From NCBI RefSeq assembly GCF_900105585.1, contig NZ_FNRT01000002.1, positions 2,790,001 through 2,854,000 of the forward strand: a DNA stretch of 64,000 nt, written 5' to 3'. The notes under the pieces were generated by a model. The model saw only the letters and a list, made by a program, of their open reading frames with translations, was not told the DNA's origin and made no database searches. Both the position numbers and the translations under genes were made by a program. This document shows positions 25,453 to 33,153 of this stretch, in pieces. Source of the DNA: Nocardioides exalbidus (GTDB lineage Bacteria > Actinomycetota > Actinomycetes > Propionibacteriales > Nocardioidaceae). Position 1 is the stretch's first letter. Each line of letters opens with the position of its first letter.

Positions 25453-25970
25453 GCATCCAGCCCAGCCCGTCGGGGGAGGAGCTCCACGACGTCCGCCTCA
25501 CCGTCAACGGGACGGTCCACGAGGTGCGGGTGCCTGCCCGTCGGCTGCTGTCCGACGCGCTGCGCCACGACCTCGGCCTCACCGGCACGCACGTCGGCTG
25601 CGAGCACGGCGTCTGCGGGGCGTGCACGATCCTGGTCGACGGCAGGCCGATGCGCTCGTGCCTGATGTTCGCGGTCTCGGCGGTCGACTCCGAGATCACC
25701 ACGGTCGAGGGGCTGACCGAGCCGGACGGCACCGCGCAGGGACGGCTGAGCCCCGTCCAGCAGGGATTCCAGGACTGCCACGGCCTCCAGTGCGGCTTCT
25801 GCACGCCCGGCTTCCTCACCACGATCACCGCGGGGCTGCGTGACAACCCCGACCCCACCGAGGACGAGGCGCGGGAGATGATCGCCGGCAACCTCTGTCG
25901 CTGCACCGGCTACCAGAACATCGTGAAGTCGGTCCTGCGTGCTGCGGAGATCACCAAGGAGCGCGAGTGA
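25449..25970 (+). CDS. Molybdenum hydroxylase [2Fe-2S] subunit (CoxS-like)
   Basis: A 173-residue subunit with two [2Fe-2S] clusters. The plant-ferredoxin type is bound by C51, C56, C59 (CEHGVCGAC) and C71, and the helical type by C115, C118 (CGFC), C150 and C152 (CRC). It passes electrons from the molybdenum site to FAD. It overlaps both neighbours by 4 nt (ATGA), as usual for CoxMSL-type operons. The first 15 residues are a non-conserved extension. Confidence 0.93.
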   Translation: MSIQPSPSGEELHDVRLTVNGTVHEVRVPARRLLSDALRHDLGLTGTHVGCEHGVCGACTILVDGRPMRSCLMFAVSAVDSEITTVEGLTEPDGTAQGRLSPVQQGFQDCHGLQCGFCTPGFLTTITAGLRDNPDPTEDEAREMIAGNLCRCTGYQNIVKSVLRAAEITKERE

Positions 25971-28363
25971 CCACCAAGCTGTTCGGCACCAAGGTCCCGC
26001 GGGTCGAGGACCAGCGCTTCCTGCGCGGCCAGGGCCGCTACGTCGACGACCTGCTCACCGACGACCCGCGGCTGCTGCACTCCGCCGTCCTCCGCTCGCC
26101 CCACGCGCACGCGCGCATCGTCGACATCGACGTCTCCGACCTGCTCGACCTCGAGGGCGTGCTGGCCGTGTGGACGTGGGACGACCTCACCGGCCCGATG
26201 GCCGAGCCGCTGCCGCTGCTGATCCCGCACCCGACGCTGACCCACGGCCGCACGCAGTACGCACTGGCCAGGGACGAGGTCAACTACGTCGGCGAGGCGA
26301 TCGCCTTCGTCGTCGCCGTCGACCGCTACGTCGCCGAGGACGCCGTCTCGCGGATCCGCGTCGACTACGAGCAGCTGAAGCCCGTCGTGGGCATCGCCGC
26401 CGCCCGCGCCGCGGCCACGGCCGTGCACGACGACGTACCCGACAACGTCGGCGCCCGGATGACGCAGGAGAACGGCGACGCCCGTGCCGCCATCGCGGCC
26501 GCGCCGCACGTGCTGACCCTCGACCTCGACATCGAGCGCTCCGCCTGCACGCCGATGGAGGGCCGCGGCACCGTGGCCCGGTGGGACCCCGACACGTCCC
26601 GCCTGACGGTGTGGAGCTCGACCCAGACCAGCACCGGCGTCCGCGGCTGCGTGGCCGCCAAGCTCGGGCTCGACCTGGCGAAGGTCGACGTGATCACGCC
26701 CGACGTGGGCGGCGGCTTCGGCGTGAAGATCAACCACCCGTGGCCCGAGGAGCTGCTCGTCCCGCTGGCGGCGATGACACTGGGTCGGCCGGTGAAGTTC
26801 ACCGAGGACCGCCGCGAGCACTTCATCTCGTCGGCCCACGAGCGCGCGCAGCAGCACCACGTCGAGGTCGGCTTCGACGACGACGGCCACGTGCTCGGCC
26901 TGCACGTGCAGTTCTGGCACGACCACGGCGCCTACACGCCCTACGGCCTGATCGTCCCGATCATCACCTCGACGCAGCTGCTCGGCCCCTACAAGCCGGA
27001 CAACTACCGCGTGTCCCTCGAGTCGCTCTACACCAACACCGTCATCGTCACGCCCTACCGCGGCGCCGGCCGCCCGCAGGGCTGCTTCGTCATGGAGCGG
27101 ACGATGGACGCCATTGCGGCCTACCTCGGCAAGGACCGCACCGAGGTCCGCTCGACCAACTTCATCCAGCCCGACGAGTTCCCCTACGAGCACGGACTGG
27201 TCTTCCAGGACGGCCGCCCGCTGACCTACGACTCGGGTGACTACCCCGCCTCGCTCACCAAGCTCAAGGAGCTCGTCGGCTGGGACGAGTTCGAGGACTT
27301 CCGCGCCGAGATGGCCGCCCAGGGGAGGCGGGTCGGCATCGGGCTGGCCTGCTACGTCGAGGGCACCGGCGTCGGCCCCTACGAGGGCGCGCACGTCCAC
27401 ATCGAGACGTCCGGCAAGGTCAAGGTGGCGACCGGCCTCACCACCCAGGGCCAGGGTCACCAGACGGCGTTCGCGCAGATCGTCGCCGACACCCTGGGCG
27501 TGCGGTTCGAGGACGTCGAGATCACCACCGGCGACACCCGCAAGATGCCCTACGCGGTGGGCACCTTCGCCTCCCGCGCGGCCGTGATGAGCGGCTCGGC
27601 CATCCATCTCGCGGCGCTGCGCGCCAAGGAGAAGGCGCTGCGGATCGCGGCCGAGGCGCTCGAGGCGGCCGAGGACGACCTCGAGATCTCCGACGGCGTC
27701 GTCTCGGTGCGCGGCACCGACGCCTCCATCGACCTCGGCACCGTGGCAGTGCTGTCCAACCCGCTGCGCTACGCCTTCGACGAGGCGTCCAAGGCGGCCA
27801 CCCAGTTCTCCGTCGGCGACCCCGGCAAGCCGCCGGTCGCCGAGGACGACGAGCCCGGCCTGGAGGGGAAGGACTTCTACTCGCCCGAGCGCTCCACCTT
27901 CGCCAACGGCATGCACGCCGTGATCGTGGAGACCGACCCCGACACGGCCGAGATCACGATCCTCAAGTACGCCGTCGTCCACGACTGCGGCCACCTCATC
28001 AACCCGATGATCGTCGAGGGGCAGATCCACGGCGGCGTCGCGCAGGGCGTCGGCGGTGCGCTCTACGAGCGGATGGAGTACGACGAGTCGGGGCAGCTGC
28101 TCAACGCCTCGTTCATGGACTTCCTGATGCCCTACGTCACCGAGGTCCCCACGACCATCGACATCGACCACCTCGAGACCCCGTCGCCGCTCAACCCGCT
28201 CGGCATCAAGGGCGCCGGCGAGGCGGGCGTGATCCCGTCGGCCGCCGTCTTCGCCGCCGCCATCGAGGACGCCGAGGGCTTCCCCATCGCCGCGATGCCG
28301 ATCTCGCCCTCCGAGCTCTTCGCCCTGCGGCTCGAGCACGACCTGAAGGAGACCCCCGCATGA
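25967..28363 (+). CDS. Molybdenum hydroxylase large subunit (xanthine dehydrogenase family)
   Basis: A 798-residue molybdopterin-binding subunit. The catalytic glutamate is E752 in GAGE (749-752). The active-site loop reads PYRGAGRPQG (363-372), so it lacks the C-S-F-R signature of CO dehydrogenase form I; substrate is a heterocycle or aldehyde, not CO. The Moco-binding GQGHQT and the VGGGFGVK segment are present. In Rhodococcus, uracil/thymine dehydrogenase is an enzyme of this three-subunit type, and the neighbouring pyrimidine genes favour oxidation of uracil to barbiturate. GTG start overlapping the Fe-S stop. Confidence 0.92.
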   Translation: MTTKLFGTKVPRVEDQRFLRGQGRYVDDLLTDDPRLLHSAVLRSPHAHARIVDIDVSDLLDLEGVLAVWTWDDLTGPMAEPLPLLIPHPTLTHGRTQYALARDEVNYVGEAIAFVVAVDRYVAEDAVSRIRVDYEQLKPVVGIAAARAAATAVHDDVPDNVGARMTQENGDARAAIAAAPHVLTLDLDIERSACTPMEGRGTVARWDPDTSRLTVWSSTQTSTGVRGCVAAKLGLDLAKVDVITPDVGGGFGVKINHPWPEELLVPLAAMTLGRPVKFTEDRREHFISSAHERAQQHHVEVGFDDDGHVLGLHVQFWHDHGAYTPYGLIVPIITSTQLLGPYKPDNYRVSLESLYTNTVIVTPYRGAGRPQGCFVMERTMDAIAAYLGKDRTEVRSTNFIQPDEFPYEHGLVFQDGRPLTYDSGDYPASLTKLKELVGWDEFEDFRAEMAAQGRRVGIGLACYVEGTGVGPYEGAHVHIETSGKVKVATGLTTQGQGHQTAFAQIVADTLGVRFEDVEITTGDTRKMPYAVGTFASRAAVMSGSAIHLAALRAKEKALRIAAEALEAAEDDLEISDGVVSVRGTDASIDLGTVAVLSNPLRYAFDEASKAATQFSVGDPGKPPVAEDDEPGLEGKDFYSPERSTFANGMHAVIVETDPDTAEITILKYAVVHDCGHLINPMIVEGQIHGGVAQGVGGALYERMEYDESGQLLNASFMDFLMPYVTEVPTTIDIDHLETPSPLNPLGIKGAGEAGVIPSAAVFAAAIEDAEGFPIAAMPISPSELFALRLEHDLKETPA

Positions 28364-28998
28364 AGTTCACCGGTGAGAACACCATCGCCGCACCCGTCGC
28401 CCAGGCTTGGGACGCGCTGCTCGACCCGTCCGTCCTGGTCCGCACCATCCCGGGCTGCGAGAAGCTCGAGGCCACCGGCGACAACGCCTACGCCATGACC
28501 GTGACCGCGGGCGTCGCCTCCATCAAGGGCACCTACGCCGGCTCGTGCGTGATGAGCGACCTCGTCGAGCACGAGTCGCTCGTGATGAAGCTCGACGGCG
28601 CCGGCGCGCCCGGCACGATCGGCGCGACGGTCCACGTCCGCTTCACGCCCGAGGGCGACACCACGCGGGTGTCCTACGACGCTGACGCGGTGGTCGGCGG
28701 GATGATCGGCGGGGTCGGGCAGCGGATGCTCACCTCCGTCTCGCGCCGGATGGCGGGGGAATTCTTCGGCAACGTCGACTCCGCGATCGCGGGCGGGCCG
28801 GTGGCCCCGGCCGCGGCCGCGGTGGCACCCGCGACGGGCACGCCGGCGACGGCTCCTGCGGCCGGTCAGGTCTTCACCGCGCCCGCGAAGGCGCCCGCTG
28901 CCGGGAGCAGGCAGGAGTTCCTCACCGGCGTCGCCGTGGGTGCCGGGCTCGTCGTGCTCGGCGTCGTGGTCGGCGGCCTCTTCGGTCGTCGCCGATGA
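28360..28998 (+). CDS. CoxG-like SRPBCC protein with C-terminal membrane anchor
   Basis: A 212-residue CO-dehydrogenase subunit G family protein. Residues 1-145 form the SRPBCC helix-grip domain (begins KFTGENTIAAPVAQAWDALL); a Pro/Ala-rich linker leads to one C-terminal transmembrane helix (VAVGAGLVVLGVVVGGLFG) ending in RRR. CoxG recruits its hydroxylase to the membrane so that electrons reach quinone; the architecture here fits such a tether. ATGA overlaps join it to the large subunit and the amidase genes. Confidence 0.88.
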   Translation: MKFTGENTIAAPVAQAWDALLDPSVLVRTIPGCEKLEATGDNAYAMTVTAGVASIKGTYAGSCVMSDLVEHESLVMKLDGAGAPGTIGATVHVRFTPEGDTTRVSYDADAVVGGMIGGVGQRMLTSVSRRMAGEFFGNVDSAIAGGPVAPAAAAVAPATGTPATAPAAGQVFTAPAKAPAAGSRQEFLTGVAVGAGLVVLGVVVGGLFGRRR

Positions 28999-30395
28999 CC
29001 GACCTGACGGTCGGCTCCACCGCGCGCGAGCAGGCGGCGGCGGTCCGCGACGGCACGATCTCCGCGACCGAGCTCCTCGAGCTCCACCTGGACCGGATCG
29101 AGGAGCGCAACCCCGAGCTCAACGCCATCGTCTCGCTCGACGCCGAGCGCGCCCGGGCGTGGGCGGCGGTCGCCGACCAGGCGCAGGCCTCGGGCGAGGA
29201 GACCGGACCGCTGCACGGGCTGCCCTTCGCCGTGAAGGACACCCACGCCCTCAAGGGCTGGCCGCACACCTTCGGCTCGCCGGTCTACGCCGACCACGTC
29301 GCCGACCACGACGAGCTCCTCGTCGAGCGCCTCCGCGGCGCCGGCGTCGTCTTCGTCGGCAAGACCAACGTCCCCGAGTTCGCCTCCGGCTCGCACACCT
29401 TCAACCCGGTCTTCGGCGTCACCCGCAACCCGGTCGACCCGACGAGGTCCGCCGGCGGGTCCAGCGGGGGAGCGGCGTGCGCGCTGGCCTCCGGCATGGT
29501 GCCCCTCGCCGACGGCTCCGACATGGGCGGCTCGCTCCGCAACCCGGCGTCGTTCTGCGGCGTCGTCGGCATGCGCCCGTCCCTCGGCCGGGTGCCGGAG
29601 TGGCCGCTCTACAACCAGTGGGAGACCACTTCGGTCGGCGGTCCGATGGCCCGCAACGTCGGCGACGTCGCCCTCCTGCTGTCCGTGCTCGCCGGTCCCG
29701 ACCCGCGCGCGCCGCAGGCCCTCGGTGACGCCGGTACGACGTTCGCGCCGCCGCTCGCGCCCGCCCCGATCGCCGGGCTGAAGGTCGCCACGAGCATCGA
29801 CCTCGGCGCGGCCTTCGAGGTCGACCACCGGGTCGCGGACGTCGTACGCGCCACGGCTGCGCGGCTCTCCGACGCCGGCGCCGCGGTCACCGAGGCGCAC
29901 CCCGACCTGTCGCTGGCCGACGACACCTTCCGCACCCTGCGCGCGTGGCACTTCCAGGCGAAGCTCGGCCGGCTGCTCGCCGACAACCCGACGTCGTTCA
30001 AGCCCTCGCTCGAGGCCAACATCCGGGCCGGCGAGCCGCTCACGGGCGCCGACGTCGCGCGCGGCTACGCCCAGCGCACCTCGCTCTCGGAGACGATGCG
30101 GCTCTTCTTCGGGCACCACGACGTGCTGCTGCTGCCGACCTCGCAGGTGCCGCCGTTCCCGGTGGAGCACGAGTTCCCCGAGACGATCAACGGCAACGAG
30201 ATGCCCGACTACCTCGCCTGGATGCGCTCGGCGTACTTCATCTCCGTCACCGGCTGCCCGGCCATCTCGGTCCCGGCGGGCACGACTCCGGAGGGCCTGC
30301 CGGTCGGCGTCCAGCTCGTCGCCCGCCACGGCGCCGACCGGCAGCTGCTCGAGGTGGCCGCCGCCGTCGAGGAGCTGCTGGCCGACCGTGCGTGA
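28995..30395 (+). CDS. Amidase (amidase signature family)
   Basis: A 466-residue hydrolase with the Ser-cisSer-Lys triad: K81 (AVKDTH), S156 in GGSSGG, and the nucleophile S180 in GSDMGGS, 24 residues apart as in the family. It shares the operon with the molybdenum hydroxylase (4-nt overlap with the CoxG-like gene). Ureidomalonase and malonamidase E2 are enzymes of this size and type, so hydrolysis of ureidomalonate or malonamate is a reasoned guess; other amides are possible. Its TGA is directly followed by the stop of the convergent SDR gene. Confidence 0.9.
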   Translation: MTDLTVGSTAREQAAAVRDGTISATELLELHLDRIEERNPELNAIVSLDAERARAWAAVADQAQASGEETGPLHGLPFAVKDTHALKGWPHTFGSPVYADHVADHDELLVERLRGAGVVFVGKTNVPEFASGSHTFNPVFGVTRNPVDPTRSAGGSSGGAACALASGMVPLADGSDMGGSLRNPASFCGVVGMRPSLGRVPEWPLYNQWETTSVGGPMARNVGDVALLLSVLAGPDPRAPQALGDAGTTFAPPLAPAPIAGLKVATSIDLGAAFEVDHRVADVVRATAARLSDAGAAVTEAHPDLSLADDTFRTLRAWHFQAKLGRLLADNPTSFKPSLEANIRAGEPLTGADVARGYAQRTSLSETMRLFFGHHDVLLLPTSQVPPFPVEHEFPETINGNEMPDYLAWMRSAYFISVTGCPAISVPAGTTPEGLPVGVQLVARHGADRQLLEVAAAVEELLADRA

Positions 30396-31112
30396 TCAGG
30401 CGCCCAACGCGCCGAAGATCTGCTCGTAGCGCTCGTGCGGGTCGAGGCCGAGGCCCGACTTGACGAAGCGCGCCCAGTCGTCGCCCAGCACCTCCTGGCG
30501 GCCGGACTCGACGGCGTCGAGGCCCGCACTCGCCAGGTCGGCCGGGCTGATCTTGGGTGCGTCCACGCCCTGCGCCATGTCGGTGTCGACGAGGCCCATG
30601 TGCACCGCGACGACGTGGGTGCCCTGCGGCGCGAGCTCGAGGCGGGTCGAGTCGCTCAGCATCCAGGCGGCGGCCTTCGAGGCGGAGTAGGCCCCGGCGC
30701 CGGGGACGGTGAACCACGACAGGGCCGAGACGACGTTGAGGATCGCTCCACCGCCGTTCGCTGCCAGCACGGGTGCGAAGGCCCGGGTCAGCTGCAGCGG
30801 GCCGAAGAAGTTGGTGTCCATCTCGCGCCGGATCGCTGCCTCGTCACCGGTCACGAGCGGCGTCCCGGTGGAGATGCCGGCGTTGTTGATGAGCAGCTGG
30901 ACGTCGCTCGCCACCGCGGCCGCCTCTGCGACCTGGGCGGGGTCGGTGACGTCGAGCGCGATCGCGTGGATGCCCTCCGCCCGGAGGGTGCTCGTGTCGC
31001 GAGCCGCGGCGTAGACCTTGCGCACGCCGCGCTTCTTCAGCTGCTCGACGAACTCCGCGCCGATGCCGCGATTCGCTCCGGTGACCAGTGCCACCGCGCC
31101 GTTGAGGTCCAT
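30396..31112 (-). CDS. SDR family oxidoreductase
   Basis: A 238-residue classical short-chain dehydrogenase: TGANRGIG (11-18), NNAG (76-79), catalytic S129, Y142 and K146 (YSASK). It is divergent from a TetR regulator gene across 84 nt, a common self-contained pair in which the repressor controls the SDR and itself. Probably unrelated to the pyrimidine genes. Substrate unknown. Confidence 0.88.
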   Translation of the reverse strand: MDLNGAVALVTGANRGIGAEFVEQLKKRGVRKVYAAARDTSTLRAEGIHAIALDVTDPAQVAEAAAVASDVQLLINNAGISTGTPLVTGDEAAIRREMDTNFFGPLQLTRAFAPVLAANGGGAILNVVSALSWFTVPGAGAYSASKAAAWMLSDSTRLELAPQGTHVVAVHMGLVDTDMAQGVDAPKISPADLASAGLDAVESGRQEVLGDDWARFVKSGLGLDPHERYEQIFGALGA

Positions 31113-31122
31113 GGGACATCCA

Positions 31123-31177
31123 TTCTGTAGTGATCGCTAGTGATTCAGCACGACGGTAGCAGGTTCTGTAGTGATCG
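31123..31177. promoter_or_regulatory. Duplicated operator-like repeat between SDR and TetR genes
   Basis: TTCTGTAGTGATCG occurs twice in the same orientation (31123-31136 and 31164-31177), 41 nt apart, which is close to four helical turns. Each copy is the left part of a near-palindrome, TAGTGATCGCTA in the first (one mismatched pair) and TAGTGATCGATA in the second. The position between divergent tetR-type and SDR genes fits operators for the TetR protein. Confidence 0.6.
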
Positions 31178-31183
31178 ATACGT

Positions 31184-31189
31184 TAGGGT
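31184..31189 (+). promoter_or_regulatory. Leaderless -10 box of the TetR gene
   Basis: TAGGGT, 7 nt before the ATG at 31197. It lies immediately beyond the second operator copy, so bound repressor would block it. Confidence 0.5.
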
Positions 31190-31196
31190 GGCTCAC

Positions 31197-31748
31197 ATGG
31201 TGGGGCGGCCGCGCAGCTTCGACCGCGACGCAGCGCTGGCTGCGGCCGTGGAGCTGTTCTGGCGCTCGGGCTACGAGGCGACGTCGATCGCGATGCTGAC
31301 CTCCGCGATGGGCATCACGCCACCGAGCCTCTACGCGGCCTTCGGTGACAAGCGACGTCTCTTCGAGGAGGCGTCGGCGGCCTACTTCGCCCGCACCTGC
31401 GAGGGGCTCACTCGTGCGGTCGAGCTCCCGACCGCACGGGAGGCCGTGGTCCGGATGCTCCACGACACCGCGCGTGCCCACACCGACGTGGCGACCCCTC
31501 CGGGCTGCCTGATGCTGACCGAGCCGTTGCTCGACGGTCAGCGGGAGGTGCTGCGCCGGCTCGTGAGGGACCGTCTCGACCGCGGTGTCGAGGAGGGAGA
31601 CCTGCCGGCCTCGGTCGCCACCGACCAGCTGGCCGCGTTCCTGGTGGCCGTCATGCGTGGCATGTCCGGTTGCGCTCGCGACGGCGGGACGGCCGAGGAC
31701 CTCGCAGGCATCGCCGACACCGCGATGGCCGCCTGGCCCGCGACCTGA
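31197..31748 (+). CDS. TetR/AcrR family transcriptional regulator
   Basis: A 183-residue repressor. It begins MVGRPRSFDRDAAL, typical of the family; the helix-turn-helix spans about residues 25-46 (IAMLTSAMGITPPSLYAAFG). The C-terminal half has the cysteine/proline-containing TPPGCLML segment found in the TetR_C group that controls oxidoreductases. It presumably represses itself and the divergent SDR. An in-frame GTG three codons upstream is less likely because of the leaderless promoter. Confidence 0.88.
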   Translation: MVGRPRSFDRDAALAAAVELFWRSGYEATSIAMLTSAMGITPPSLYAAFGDKRRLFEEASAAYFARTCEGLTRAVELPTAREAVVRMLHDTARAHTDVATPPGCLMLTEPLLDGQREVLRRLVRDRLDRGVEEGDLPASVATDQLAAFLVAVMRGMSGCARDGGTAEDLAGIADTAMAAWPAT

Positions 31749-31762
31749 CCGACCGCCCCTCC

Positions 31763-31768
31763 TACGCT
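31763..31768 (+). promoter_or_regulatory. Leaderless -10 box of the DUF2262 gene
   Basis: TACGCT, 6 nt before the ATG at 31775, in the short gap after the TetR gene. Confidence 0.45.
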
Positions 31769-31774
31769 GTCGCC

Positions 31775-32659
31775 ATGGGGGAGAAGCAGGAGCGCGAGGC
31801 GTTCGACCGGCGGCACGCGAGCGAGGTCGTCGAGATCACCGTCCTGACCGGCACGACCGTCGGCGGCGCGGGCAAGGCGGGCGACGCGGTGTTGTGGACG
31901 CCGTCGGCCGACGTGATCGCCCACGTCAACCAGGACGGTGCCGTCGTCACCGGTGACGGCCGGCTCAGCTGGCTCGCCACCGACGAGCAGCGCGCCACCT
32001 GGATCCACGACCTGCAGGCACACACGCAGTACGTCGTCCGCGTCCGTCGGACCGACCCCGACCCGGCGGAGTACGCGAGGTACGGCCAGCCGGTCCCCGA
32101 CCTGTCCGGGCACTTCGCCCTCGACGAGGTCGTCCGGCGCGACGTGCACGTGCCCGCGCTCGACGAGCGGCTCGCGGCCTACCTCGCGCCGGTCGTGGTG
32201 ACCTCCGACCTCGGTGACTTCACCCTCGAGCGCGCCTACGGGCACTTCTCCGGAGAGATCGACTGGGCCGGCAGGTCCGTCCACGTGCTGCTCGACGTCG
32301 ACGACTCGGCGGCCGAGGGCGCCGAGACCTGCGAGGCCGCGCTGGCCCGGCTGACGTCGTACGCCGCCGACGCGGCCGGCACCGACGCGCGCTGGCGGGC
32401 CTACGCCGCCACCACCCTCGTCGACCTCGCCAACGACTGGCAGGGCCAGGCCGTGGAGGACGAGGGCGAGGACGAGGGCGAGGTCGAGGAGGTCACGCCG
32501 GAGTCCTTCGTGCGGCGGATCCGGCTGAGCGAGCTCGCGATCACCTCGGACGGGGCGGCGACGCCCTACTACGACGACGGCGACCTCTTCCTCGGCCACG
32601 TGGTCCTCGTCGAGGTCGAGCCCGACGGCTCGATGACCGACGCCTACATCGCCGGCTGA
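31775..32659 (+). CDS. DUF2262 domain-containing protein
   Basis: A 294-residue soluble protein whose C-terminal 130 or so residues match DUF2262 (LTSYAADAAGTDARWRAYA, an acidic linker with repeated GEDEGE, then ESFVRRIRLSELAI and YYDDGDLFLGHVVLVEV). The N-terminal half (EVVEITVLTGTTVGGAGKAG) appears to be a related or variable domain. Function unknown; such proteins occur as scattered single genes. Start set by the TACGCT box 6 nt upstream. It is 26 nt downstream of the TetR gene. Confidence 0.7.
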   Translation: MGEKQEREAFDRRHASEVVEITVLTGTTVGGAGKAGDAVLWTPSADVIAHVNQDGAVVTGDGRLSWLATDEQRATWIHDLQAHTQYVVRVRRTDPDPAEYARYGQPVPDLSGHFALDEVVRRDVHVPALDERLAAYLAPVVVTSDLGDFTLERAYGHFSGEIDWAGRSVHVLLDVDDSAAEGAETCEAALARLTSYAADAAGTDARWRAYAATTLVDLANDWQGQAVEDEGEDEGEVEEVTPESFVRRIRLSELAITSDGAATPYYDDGDLFLGHVVLVEVEPDGSMTDAYIAG

Positions 32660-32699
32660 CGCGGCTCGACCGCTCCTCCCGCGTCCGCGGTCTGGACCG

Positions 32700-33054
32700 C
32701 ACCCTGTGCACGAAGCTGTGCAGAGAGGTGTGGAGAACGTTCCGCGGCTGGGGATGGAAGCCGCCTTCCGGTGGACGACGCGCCGGAACCCGAGGTATGT
32801 GAAAGACGCTGGTCAGAACCCCTTGCGCAGCTGTGCGGCGACGGCATAGAACTCTCCCTACGCAGCCCCGCAAGGGGAGGCGGGATGGCTCCGGAAGGAG
32901 GGTCCGCACGGCGCAGAACCAGTCCGCTGGGGAAGCACCGCAGTCACCGGGTGATGAGGTGGCTGGGACCGGACAGAGGGAGCGATCGACCGGGACATCA
33001 CCGCCACCGGTCACACCGAAGGGCCCTTGACGCTCATACCGTCAAGGGCCCTTC
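32700..33054 (+). ncRNA. Candidate structured non-coding RNA
   Basis: No credible gene occupies 32660-33153. Instead, stems occur in series: GCGGCT/AGCCGC (32744-32749 with 32759-32764), TTCCGG/CCGGAA (32766-32771 with 32783-32788), a 9-bp CCCCTTGCG/CGCAAGGGG (32819-32827 with 32869-32877), a GNRA-capped CTCC-GGAA-GGAG hairpin (32889-32900), and a 15-bp terminator at the end. Strand and 5' end are guesses. It does not match RNase P RNA, tmRNA or SRP RNA as far as I can tell. A 6S-like or Ms1-like RNA, or a long untranslated tail of the DUF2262 transcript, are alternatives. Confidence 0.35.
33018..33054 (+). terminator. Strong 15-bp hairpin terminator
   Basis: GAAGGGCCCTTGACG (33018-33032) pairs perfectly with 33040-33054 around a 7-nt loop, followed by ACCTCTTTCC. 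It lies 358 nt after the DUF2262 stop and 99 nt before hyuA, so it closes whatever transcript covers 32660-33017 and isolates the hyuA promoter. Confidence 0.85.
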
Positions 33055-33078
33055 ACCTCTTTCCGGCGCACCTCACAA

Positions 33079-33108
33079 CTTGCCGATGAATCGCTGCTTC
33101 GTCGGCAA
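33079..33108. promoter_or_regulatory. Candidate operator upstream of the hydantoinase operon
   Basis: CTTGCC (33079-33084), 17 nt, then TCGGCAA (33102-33108). The arms TTGCCGA/TCGGCAA are a perfect 7-bp inverted repeat with a 15-nt spacer. The site begins 75 nt before the hyuA ATG, exactly the distance of the similar site before the carbamate kinase gene. Confidence 0.55.
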
Positions 33109-33153
33109 TCTCTGCCGTGGTCCCGATCGTCTCGCGTGAGTTGAATCTGACCC

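Noticed and set aside
25910..28339. Long minus-strand open frame opposite the molybdenum hydroxylase genes
   Set aside because: Typical GC-rich shadow frame without family similarity; the plus-strand frame has all active-site motifs.
24598..28998. Aerobic CO dehydrogenase (CoxMSL with CoxG)
   Set aside because: The large subunit has PYRGAGR in the active-site loop instead of the C-S-F-R motif of CO dehydrogenase, and the accessory genes coxDEF are absent.
23196..30395. Xanthine/urate purine degradation operon
   Set aside because: No uricase, allantoinase or allantoate genes occur in the window, whereas barbiturase does; a pyrimidine route fits better, although xanthine oxidation cannot be excluded.
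32771..33139. A 122-codon open frame in the structured gap
   Set aside because: The translation is Arg/His/Pro-rich with no family features, it runs through a strong terminator hairpin, and no SD precedes its ATG.
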